A stretch of 64,000 nt of DNA from a bacterium (GTDB lineage: Bacteria > Zixibacteria > MSB-5A5 > CAIYYT01): assembly GCA_016708315.1 (NCBI GenBank), contig JADJGC010000008.1, positions 52,812 through 116,811 of the forward strand, read 5' to 3'. Under the pieces are notes generated by a model. That model saw only the letters and a program-made list of their open reading frames with translations. It did no database searches and had not been told where the DNA came from. This document shows, one piece after another, positions 35,086-42,624 of this stretch (position 1 is its first letter; each line of letters starts with the position of its first letter). A program made the position numbers and the translations under genes.

Positions 35086-36223
35086 GGCTGCCCCGGCAAA
35101 GTTTTTGGAATGCATGGAGGCCGGGGACATATTGGGAAAATTCGGACGAGGCCATGGCTGAATCTCCGACCGTAATCAATAATCGCTTTTGGCGACTCAT
35201 CGCGACACACAGGCGGTTTTCAAGCAATAGATGGCCGAATTTGCGGCGAACACTTTTATCATCGGCGGGTTGAATTCGGTTTGAACGAGTCAGCGAGAGG
35301 ATGACAACATCGAATTCCTTGCCTTGAAAGGCATCCACGGTCCCGACGCGAAGACGTTCGCACACTTCGCGTTGAGCGTTGACTGTGCTGCGCCAGGCAT
35401 CCGCAATGACCAAATCGTTATCATCCGACAGGGTTGTCAGGTCCACCCGTTGCATTGCGGTCATGATGGCCTTGACCTGCGCGGCATAAAAAGAAATGAT
35501 CCCCACGCTCAACCCGGGAGATTCTTGCAAGATGCGGCGTGTTTCGGCGGCAATCCAATCCGCCTCACAATGCCGAACCCAGCTGTGGTCGGCGTGTTCC
35601 TCTGCACCGTTGTAGATGGGCAGATTCTTCCAAACCGCAAGTTTTCCCTCGTAGCTTCCGCCCAAGCCGTGGGCAAATTGCGGGTTCAATTCGGCACCAT
35701 CGGGCGATAGAAACGCCTCACCGTGGTCCTTGTAAAAGGCGTCACTTACAAAAGTGCCCAGCACCGGATGCATCCGGTATTGGGTGTCCAGCGTGACCCA
35801 GCGTTTTATACCGTCTAATTTCTCCAAATCCTTGACGTGGATGAACAGCCGTTCAAACAGGCTCTTACGGATCTGGTCGCGGGTCTCATCACGAACAGAT
35901 TGCTCAAGTTCGCGCTCCACTTCTGGCTCCAAAAGATGGGGCAGTTGCCGGTGATCACCCACCAAAATGATTCGCCGGGCGGCTCGGCTCAGGGGAATGA
36001 GCAAATCAAGGGGATTGGCCCGGGCCGCCTCATCGACAATGACATTCTCAAACTCAAGATCGTCCGAGAGCATTTCCATCATCCGGTCACTGACCGCCTG
36101 CTGACAAGTTGCCGCAAGGACCACCGTGTAATTCTCGACGGTTTTCCGCAACCCGACCGGGTCATTTCGCAGGTCCTGAATCAGTTGTTCGAGCACCATA
36201 TCCGGCCCCCTCAGCCGACGCAT
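35069..36223 (-). CDS. SF1 helicase, C-terminal part
   Basis: This frame carries the second half of an AAA_11/AAA_12-type superfamily 1 helicase: motif II in VIVDEAARANP, motif III GDHRQLPH, then FQGKEFDVVILSL and ENRLCVAMSRQKRLL (motifs V and VI). It overlaps the upstream frame by 62 bases. Removing one base from the G5 run (36206-36210) joins ASAEG to PDMVLEQLIQDL. Motifs I and Ia are in the upstream piece, so neither part would work alone. Confidence 0.82.
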   Translation of the reverse strand: MRRLRGPDMVLEQLIQDLRNDPVGLRKTVENYTVVLAATCQQAVSDRMMEMLSDDLEFENVIVDEAARANPLDLLIPLSRAARRIILVGDHRQLPHLLEPEVERELEQSVRDETRDQIRKSLFERLFIHVKDLEKLDGIKRWVTLDTQYRMHPVLGTFVSDAFYKDHGEAFLSPDGAELNPQFAHGLGGSYEGKLAVWKNLPIYNGAEEHADHSWVRHCEADWIAAETRRILQESPGLSVGIISFYAAQVKAIMTAMQRVDLTTLSDDNDLVIADAWRSTVNAQREVCERLRVGTVDAFQGKEFDVVILSLTRSNRIQPADDKSVRRKFGHLLLENRLCVAMSRQKRLLITVGDSAMASSEFSQYVPGLHAFQKLCRGSHGAIF

Positions 36224-38402
36224 TGCGAACGCACTTGTCCAAGGTGGAAATCATCTCATCAAGAACGTTGATGACTTCCGAATTGACCAATGGGGTTCGG
36301 GAAGGCGGGGTAGATAATTGCAGGGCATCCAACAGCCGATTTTTGACCAATTCCATTGCCGGCAAGAAGTCGGGCGCAGACTCACTATCCCAGTCTCTGG
36401 CCTTTTCCAAAAGGGCGCGGTCTTCGGCAGTGAGCCAAGAGCCTGATGATAATTGATTGAGAACCCGCCATGCCATCTTCGGCCCGTCATCGGCGAACGC
36501 CTCTTTCTGAATGCGCAGACCACGGACCACCTGGATGGCTGCCTGACACTCGTCGTCCTGACCGGCCACTCCCAGTTTGAGGCGGTCAGCCACACTGACA
36601 ATCCGGTCAGACAAATCCGCTGGCAAATGCTCGCCTGCCAACGAACGTAAATCCAACAGCATGCGAGCGGCTTCGGTTTCAGTTCCAGGAGATTTGACAT
36701 AGGAGGCATGTCTGATCCGAATTGTTTCCAGCAACTTTCTCAACGGCTTTTTTGGGCTGGCTGCCAAGTCCGCCTCCAAGGCTTCCGCGATCCGGTTGGT
36801 CCAAGCTATCAAGGGCAGACTTTCGGAGTTGTCTCCTCGTCGCCGGCCCACCTTCATCGCCGGAAGGCCGAAAATCTCGGTCATGGCCGCCGCATTCTCG
36901 ACCGCATCATGTTGGAAGCTTGTGAGCAACACCTTTTCGAAGTCAGCGTTTTGATCTTTGGCAATTTCAGTAAGGCGCTCGATGATGGCTGATATGGTGC
37001 GGGTCTTGCCGGTGCCGGGTGGCCCTTGAATAACGGCTATATCGGGGGTGTTCAATGCAACCCTGATGGCTTCCACCTGCCGTGGGGTCGGCGCACCGGA
37101 ATGAAACCGGGCTTTCGCCGCGCCGGACAACGGTTCGTGCGTCTGCACGCGGCGAACCGGCACTGGCCGGTTTTCAAGCAACAAAGCCAGTTGTGGAATT
37201 GAAGTCTTCCCGCTGGCAATGCGTGAATGCGCCTCGTTTCGGCGTGCCATTCTTTTCAAATCGCCGCGCAAGCTGACATGAATATAACCCCGATCTGGTG
37301 GCACAACCCCATCTTGGGTATCGGGGCGCAGTCGAATGCTTTGGGTGTCGTTACCAGCCAAAGCGCCACGAAACGCCGGCCGTGATTCGCGAACCGCTAT
37401 TTGAAAACTGGGCGTCTCTTCGTCGCCGGCTGGCGTGCTGGTGAGCATATCCGGGACTTCCGCTGATGCCTCCAAATCCTTGTCGGCGGTGATGCCCTGC
37501 CATAGTTGGGAGGGGGTCCATTGGCTATCGGCGGTCAACTGAAAAGACCAGCATCCATCCGGCATTCGATGACAACCATCGTAGCTCAACCAGCCAAAGC
37601 GTTTGGCCTCTTCAACGACACGCCGATGTTCCATCGCCTGGTATTCCAGCCAGACTCCCAAATAACTGCCGGCGGTGCGGACAATCTGATCGAGTTCCGT
37701 TGCCATCCCCTGCCGCATCTTGCCGGCTATGGTCTGATCAACAAATTCAAAGGCCCCTTCGGCAAGAATAACGGGGCGATATTCTTCCGGTTTGATGGCG
37801 GTCTTGGGGCGGGTTAGACGAAATGCCAACCAGCCACCTTCTTTATGCCGTTCGACATCCAGCGCGAATCGGTCACCGAGGATTCGGAAGGCTTGTTTTT
37901 GGCTATGTTGCGAGTCTGGCCGACCAATGATGATTACCCTGGCCAGTCCAGCTGGCGAATTGGGCTGGATGATTAATTTATCGGCGAGCCAAGCACAGGC
38001 GGTTTCGGTTGAGAAACGGCGTGCCTGTTGTCGTCCCATATCGGCCACCAGCTTTTCGTCCACGCCGATTTTTAGCTCAGGAATAGAAAAGCGTTCCGAG
38101 AATTCGTGAATCTGGATGGTCAAAGCGACCAACTGATTGCGGTCAGAGCGCAAACCAACCAACCAACACAACCGGGGAGCATCCTGTTCAATTGAGCGTT
38201 GCAGTTCCCTCCGACTTTTGTGGTCCCTTGCATCAACAACCAATGGTTCGGCTTGGCCCGGAAGAATAAGCGCACACAGGTCGCCAACGCGCGTCAGCAT
38301 CAACTCCCGCCCGTTGGGCGGAATCCGCTCAATTCCGACATCCACCAAGGGGACAACATCAAGCGTCAGAATCTTACCGTGTTGGAGGTTGGCGATTTCC
38401 AT
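36162..38402 (-). CDS. SF1 helicase, N-terminal part
   Basis: The 746-codon frame has an unrecognised N-terminal region (1-430), a Q-motif-like PTPRQVEAI and Walker A VIQGPPGTGKTRTISAI (458-474), typical of UPF1/DNA2-like helicases. The last 20 codons after the G5 run at 36206-36210 are out of frame. The start is ATG 38402, three bases after the kinase stop. In the cassette this would be the nucleic-acid unwinding component. Confidence 0.82.
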   Translation of the reverse strand: MEIANLQHGKILTLDVVPLVDVGIERIPPNGRELMLTRVGDLCALILPGQAEPLVVDARDHKSRRELQRSIEQDAPRLCWLVGLRSDRNQLVALTIQIHEFSERFSIPELKIGVDEKLVADMGRQQARRFSTETACAWLADKLIIQPNSPAGLARVIIIGRPDSQHSQKQAFRILGDRFALDVERHKEGGWLAFRLTRPKTAIKPEEYRPVILAEGAFEFVDQTIAGKMRQGMATELDQIVRTAGSYLGVWLEYQAMEHRRVVEEAKRFGWLSYDGCHRMPDGCWSFQLTADSQWTPSQLWQGITADKDLEASAEVPDMLTSTPAGDEETPSFQIAVRESRPAFRGALAGNDTQSIRLRPDTQDGVVPPDRGYIHVSLRGDLKRMARRNEAHSRIASGKTSIPQLALLLENRPVPVRRVQTHEPLSGAAKARFHSGAPTPRQVEAIRVALNTPDIAVIQGPPGTGKTRTISAIIERLTEIAKDQNADFEKVLLTSFQHDAVENAAAMTEIFGLPAMKVGRRRGDNSESLPLIAWTNRIAEALEADLAASPKKPLRKLLETIRIRHASYVKSPGTETEAARMLLDLRSLAGEHLPADLSDRIVSVADRLKLGVAGQDDECQAAIQVVRGLRIQKEAFADDGPKMAWRVLNQLSSGSWLTAEDRALLEKARDWDSESAPDFLPAMELVKNRLLDALQLSTPPSRTPLVNSEVINVLDEMISTLDKCVRNASAEGAGYGARTTDSGPAK

Positions 38403-38405
38403 GTG

Positions 38406-39839
38406 TTATGGCATCGGTTTGAAAACGACCGCTCGATGGAGCCTGTCCAGTGGACCAAAGTGCAAATGCCAATGCGGGCTTTGGGACGCTATCGGGATTG
38501 GTTTTTCGGCGGCGACACCCAGGCTATCAATCGTTTTGTCCTGACCGGTGTGCTTCACCAACAGGAACGATTCCTGAGACAGGTTGCGCACCCGAATCGA
38601 ATCAGCCCGGGTGCGAGTGATTTCGACGAGCGGTTGCTCGGTCTGGTCTGATGCATCATCACTGTGAACGTGTCGGCGCAAGATTTGAACTGATTCTTTA
38701 GGTGCCAAAACGATCGTGGCCAAGGAACGACTCTGACTGGTCGAGGTTTTAACGAAGCCGCCTGGTGAAGCTCCGGTGGCAAAAGTAATTTCAGGATCCC
38801 AAAGATAAACAACCGCCAAGCTTAACTGCGGGCGAGGCTGTCCGCACCACGGGCACTCACGCCTTTGGGGGGCGTAAAATGAAGCCTGGCAATGCGGACA
38901 AGTGATCGTCACGTCGGCCGCCTGACTGAGAGCACTGACCCATTCCCCCAAGCCGGGGCGGGCAAGGCGGTCTTTAAGCCCGTCCTCGAACATGCGCTTG
39001 AAAAGTTTTTTTACCTCCGGGGAAATTACGATGTCTCGGTCAATGCCCCGGGAGGAACGATTTTTCAAATCGGTGGTGTGTTCGATCCAAGGCATATCAC
39101 CGCGAAACGCCGCCTCTTCAAGTTCCGGTTCGCCATCGTGGACCAGATTGCCCACGAACGGGTGGACGAGGGTCAGCAATTCAAAGGCAATCACAGCCAA
39201 GGCGAAAGCATCGGTCAAAGTATCCGGCCCCATGTCGCCACGAATCAATTCGGGTGCTCCATATCCAGGGGTAAAAACCCCGGAGGCGGTAGCATCGCGC
39301 TGAACATGTAAATTATCGGCATCAATCAAAAAAGCCCAGGAGTGATTTCCATCGGAGCCAAACAGAATATTCTGCGGTGAGGGATCGCCGTAAACCAAAC
39401 CGCGTCCATGCAAGCGGCTGAAGACATCAAAAATGGCCACCAACTTTTGCAACCTTGCCCGCAGTCCCCCAGTGGCCACATACCACGCGGTCACACTACG
39501 ACCATCTGCAGGTGGAACCATCATGGCTCGAAGTGATGACATGCCGGCGGCCAATTGCATCAGATAGCCCACATGTGGAGGTCCTAATACAGCAATTGGT
39601 GAAGCGATGGGCAGTCCAGCCAAGTCCAACCGCTTCACCGCCTGAATGCAACGACGCAGACGCTGCCGCTCACTTTCGCTGACGGATCGCAGGAGTTTCA
39701 CGGCGAGACGGCCTTCCTTGACCTCGAAAACATCCCCTTGACCACCCTGGCCAATCAACTTTGCCAAAGTATAGCGACGGCCTTCGAGGTCCGTGACCAC
39801 TTGACCACAGACGGTTGATTGGATGCGGGGTGATGGCAT
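38406..39839 (-). CDS. Ser/Thr protein kinase with zinc ribbon (TerY-P triad kinase type)
   Basis: Kinase motifs, numbered from an upstream TTG: Gly loop GQGGQG (33-38), Lys51 in LAVKLL, catalytic loop YGDPSPQN (153-160, Asp and Asn present, HRD replaced by YGD), metal loop IDADNL (175-180, replacing DFG), and TPGYGAPEL. A CPHC...CPWC ribbon follows near 325-345, then about 120 residues of beta-rich sequence. Start ATG 39839, five bases after the PP2C stop. The vWA, PP2C and kinase order matches the TerY-phosphorylation triad described for tellurite-resistance-linked systems. Confidence 0.82.
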   Translation of the reverse strand: MPSPRIQSTVCGQVVTDLEGRRYTLAKLIGQGGQGDVFEVKEGRLAVKLLRSVSESERQRLRRCIQAVKRLDLAGLPIASPIAVLGPPHVGYLMQLAAGMSSLRAMMVPPADGRSVTAWYVATGGLRARLQKLVAIFDVFSRLHGRGLVYGDPSPQNILFGSDGNHSWAFLIDADNLHVQRDATASGVFTPGYGAPELIRGDMGPDTLTDAFALAVIAFELLTLVHPFVGNLVHDGEPELEEAAFRGDMPWIEHTTDLKNRSSRGIDRDIVISPEVKKLFKRMFEDGLKDRLARPGLGEWVSALSQAADVTITCPHCQASFYAPQRRECPWCGQPRPQLSLAVVYLWDPEITFATGASPGGFVKTSTSQSRSLATIVLAPKESVQILRRHVHSDDASDQTEQPLVEITRTRADSIRVRNLSQESFLLVKHTGQDKTIDSLGVAAEKPIPIASQSPHWHLHFGPLDRLHRAVVFKPMP

Positions 39840-39844
39840 GGCAA

Positions 39845-40594
39845 TCAATGACTCAAGATGACGGCAACCGTTTTATCATCGAGATGACCTGGCGTTGGCC
39901 ATTCTCGCAAAGCCCGGCGGAGCGTCGGACCCCTTTCGATACTTGGCTTGCCAGCAATTTCGTTTCGCAACCATTTTATGAACACGTCCAATTTGTCCGG
40001 GCGCAGATCGTCAGCAATTCCGTCGGTCACGAGGACGGCGATCCATGGTTCTTTGGAAAGCGGCAGGCTAACGTGATTCCAGTCGGTCATCCGGTGGTTC
40101 ACACCCAGTCCGAGGGTTTCGTTGACAAAATCCCCGGCGGGCCGAGTAGAAAGGCATTGGACCGGTTGTTTTCCCCGTTGGAAAAAGGCCATGCCGTCGC
40201 CCAGCCCCGCATATATTAATCCCGCTTTCGGATGGGCGGCAATTAGATGACAGGTGGTGGCACATTGCTGCGGCGGATGTGGCGCAACCGAGAAACGCCA
40301 TTGCGCTTCAAGCCAGCGACAAACCCATTCCGAGCCGACGTCAGTTGCCTTGGCCCACAACCGAGTGGCTCGAATGGCCGAGGCGCATGCGGAGCGCGCT
40401 CCGAGTGCGGCAAATGGTTTTGATCCCATGCCGTCCCCGATAGAAATTGCCGCCGCTGGCCCAAACGACCGTCCCCGCCAAACATCCTCGCAGGGTTTTC
40501 CGTTCTTTTTGTGCATAGGGCCACGCACTGATGCCCCAAAAATAATTGGCGCAACAGCGAGCGTAGCACGACCATGCTTAGTAACGGATTTCAT
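39845..40594 (-). CDS. PP2C-family protein phosphatase
   Basis: A 249-residue metal-dependent phosphatase. Motifs: PCEDVW (Asp37), SIGDGMGSK (53-59), GLGDG, LVTDGIADD and HLDDKTVAV, which supply the PP2C metal ligands. It would reverse phosphorylation by the neighbouring kinase. The start overlaps the vWA gene by 17 bases. Compact PP2C without fused domains, as in the TerY-P triad. Confidence 0.85.
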   Translation of the reverse strand: MKSVTKHGRATLAVAPIIFGASVRGPMHKKNGKPCEDVWRGRSFGPAAAISIGDGMGSKPFAALGARSACASAIRATRLWAKATDVGSEWVCRWLEAQWRFSVAPHPPQQCATTCHLIAAHPKAGLIYAGLGDGMAFFQRGKQPVQCLSTRPAGDFVNETLGLGVNHRMTDWNHVSLPLSKEPWIAVLVTDGIADDLRPDKLDVFIKWLRNEIAGKPSIERGPTLRRALREWPTPGHLDDKTVAVILSH

Positions 40595-41252
40595 CTATTT
40601 CCAAGGGATCAACCGGGGCAATTTTATCAGGTGTGGCACTCCGACTGCGCACGGTAACGCTCATGGTCACCCACTTGAAAAATTTGTGAATATCGCGGGC
40701 CTGGTGGGCCTGAAACACTTTTGACTCAGGCGCATTGAGGAAACTCTGAAGCATTTGGCCATCGGCGTCCGCACCGATCGCCATGGCCATACGAGCCGCC
40801 TTGGAAGCCCGCGCTGATTCGAGCAACTGTTTCAGGGGCAACTGCCATTCGTCACTCGGCTGCCCGTCTGAAACCAGCACGAGCGTGGGACGATAAGACC
40901 GGGAAGGAACGAGTTTCTTGCCCTCCAACATGACGTGCAGTTGGGTCAGGGTTTGCCCCAACGGGGTGTTGCCCTGAGCAACCAACGGCTGCCATTTCTT
41001 TTTTGCCTCCGCCGCATTCAACAAAGGCAAATGAGCGCGGACATCGCCCCCAAAGGCAATGGCCCCGATTTGGATCATGGCGCGAACATCCGGCTCGGCG
41101 GCAAAGGTCGCGAGCATTTCCTCAACGGCCCGATTCAGCGCTTCAATCTTGCCGTTTTCCGCCATGCTCCCGCTGGCGTCGAGGAGAAGAAAAACAGGGA
41201 GAGGGCGGGCTTGATCGACCGTGAACTCCTTGAGTGTGATTTCGTTCTTCAT
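40578..41252 (-). CDS. TerY-like von Willebrand factor A protein
   Basis: From ATG 41252 the product is 224 residues with MIDAS motif LLLDASGSM, the conserved Thr in QGNTPLGQTL and Asp in LVSDGQPSD. This is the small cytoplasmic TerY-type vWA protein (COG4245-like). It is first in the cassette, and a TACCAT box lies six bases before the ATG. A longer GTG start at 41345 is possible but adds a low-complexity basic stretch. Confidence 0.85.
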   Translation of the reverse strand: MKNEITLKEFTVDQARPLPVFLLLDASGSMAENGKIEALNRAVEEMLATFAAEPDVRAMIQIGAIAFGGDVRAHLPLLNAAEAKKKWQPLVAQGNTPLGQTLTQLHVMLEGKKLVPSRSYRPTLVLVSDGQPSDEWQLPLKQLLESARASKAARMAMAIGADADGQMLQSFLNAPESKVFQAHQARDIHKFFKWVTMSVTVRSRSATPDKIAPVDPLEIDEIRY

Positions 41253-41258
41253 GAACAC

Positions 41259-41264
41259 ATGGTA
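41259..41264 (-). promoter_or_regulatory. -10-like box before the defence cassette
   Basis: Minus-strand TACCAT, GTGTTC, ATG at 41252. A TTGCGG lies 18 bases upstream of the box, a reasonable -35. It would transcribe the whole cassette as one leaderless message. Confidence 0.42.
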
Positions 41265-41433
41265 ACCAAAACTGTGAGTCAGCCGCAACGAGCGAGTCAG
41301 CTTGGAAGCGACAGCGGATGTGAAACGCTGTGGAAGTGGGTTCACGGGCTGCGACCGATAGAAAGAGTGTTCCGGCCGCCACGAGCGGAGCGGGCAGAAA
41401 GTGATGAACTACGGGCAAAGCTCGAAGCGTTAC

Positions 41434-41473
41434 CGTCGGCTGACAAAGCGGACGGGGTACCATTCAGCCGACG
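41434..41473. repeat. 10-bp perfect inverted repeat with 20-bp spacer
   Basis: cgtcggctga at 41434-41443 and tcagccgacg at 41464-41473. It lies between the cassette promoter and the pilin stop. It could be a regulator operator, a weak terminator (no T tract) or part of an insertion boundary. Confidence 0.55.
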
Positions 41474-41535
41474 CATTTATCTCCGCCGCAGCGGATATTG
41501 CGAAGCTTTGTGCCGTGCATCCGTCGCTTCCGGCG

Positions 41536-41898
41536 TTACTGCGCTGCCCAAGCCATGATAACCTCCACGATTTTCGGTACGAGGAACAAACAGACAGCGC
41601 CGCCGAGGTTCTTGCCCATCGCTTCCATGTCTCCGTTCTTGAATTTGATCGAAGCAATACCCATAAAAATCACTCCAAGGAGATAGAAGACGTACAGAGC
41701 GTACTTCGCCACGGAACGGAGCGTGGCCGTGAGTCCCGTGCTTTCATTGGCGGCGTCCTGGAAGTCTCCCGTGCCGAGTCCTCCGCCAATATCCGAAGAG
41801 TCGCCCGCCCCGGTGCTCTGGGCCAGGACCAGGCGCGGGCTGCCCAGCAGCGTGAGAACGAACAGGCCCACCATGAGTTTTGCGATCAGATGTTTCAT
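41536..41898 (-). CDS. VirB2/TrbC-type conjugative pilin
   Basis: From ATG 41898 the 120-residue prepilin has a long signal peptide ending near VLAQ, a short Gly/Ser/Asp-rich segment, and two membrane helices (KYALYVFYLLGVIFMGIA and GGAVCLFLVPKIVEVIMAW) joined by the loop KFKNGDMEAMGKN. This is the VirB2/TrbC layout. The last 42 codons are repeated with divergence at 28367-28495. It is the last T4SS gene before the inserted cassette. Confidence 0.75.
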   Translation of the reverse strand: MKHLIAKLMVGLFVLTLLGSPRLVLAQSTGAGDSSDIGGGLGTGDFQDAANESTGLTATLRSVAKYALYVFYLLGVIFMGIASIKFKNGDMEAMGKNLGGAVCLFLVPKIVEVIMAWAAQ

Positions 41899-42007
41899 AA
41901 CGGTAATCGTTGTCATTTTGTCTCCGGCCCTGTTTGGCTTCGCCGCCAGGCCCGTTTCTCCATTCTAGGTTTCGCCCAGTGGGTCCTCTACCTGTCGCTC
42001 GCTTTTT

Positions 42008-42298
42008 CTATATGTGCCCCTGATCCTGGCCAAAGCGTTCGGGGAAGAATTGGATCAAGATTCGGCACAAGCATCCGAGCGTGCAGTAACAGGAAAACAC
42101 GATGAACGCCAGGATGCGGACGGCGGCGCGCAGCTTCGGCGCCTGGGCGATGTCGATGAACTCGGTGATGTAAGGATGCCAGGCGATGGCCACGCCGGCC
42201 AGAAAGAGCAGGCTTGCGAAAACGCTCAACACGATCGCGTTGATGGATGGAAACGGTCGGGCGAGCCAGTTCATGACGGCAACAAGAACGTCTCTCAT
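42008..42298 (-). CDS. small membrane protein of the T4SS operon
   Basis: The 96-residue product (ATG 42298) has two membrane segments, about 20-42 and 62-85, the second containing Cys residues (FSCYCTLGCLC). It overlaps the pseudopilin gene upstream by four bases. The size and double pass resemble small T4SS proteins such as TrbD/VirB3, but there is no sequence proof. Confidence 0.55.
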   Translation of the reverse strand: MRDVLVAVMNWLARPFPSINAIVLSVFASLLFLAGVAIAWHPYITEFIDIAQAPKLRAAVRILAFIVFSCYCTLGCLCRILIQFFPERFGQDQGHI

Positions 42299-42624
42299 AG
42301 CCTCATCCACTGTTGGGTGGTTGGGTCGTATGCGACCTGGGCGGCAAGATTCGTTGGGTTGATCTGGTAATAATAGTGCCCCTTGGACGCGAGTCTGACT
42401 TGCAGCTCCAGGACCCGTCCCAACGTGTCGTTCGCCGTCACTGGGAGACCCTCCATATCAGCCAGCGCTTGCATCCGCTGCACGGTTGCCAATGCGTCGC
42501 TCTGGGCAACTGTGCGGGCTTCCTCTCGCATTCCGGAGATTCGCCATGCGCCAACGGCCGCAAGGATGAACACCACGGTCAACACCATCACCAATTCGAT
42601 CAAAGTGAAACCGTCACGTTTCAT
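42295..42624 (-). CDS. type IV pseudopilin inside the T4SS operon
   Basis: A 109-residue prepilin with leader MKRDG and motif GFTLIELVMVLTVVFIL. It overlaps the VirB6-like stop region upstream and the small membrane protein downstream by four bases, so it is translated with T4SS subunits. This physical mixing of a type IV pilus-type subunit into a conjugation operon is unusual and argues that the two machines work together. Confidence 0.8.
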   Translation of the reverse strand: MKRDGFTLIELVMVLTVVFILAAVGAWRISGMREEARTVAQSDALATVQRMQALADMEGLPVTANDTLGRVLELQVRLASKGHYYYQINPTNLAAQVAYDPTTQQWMRL

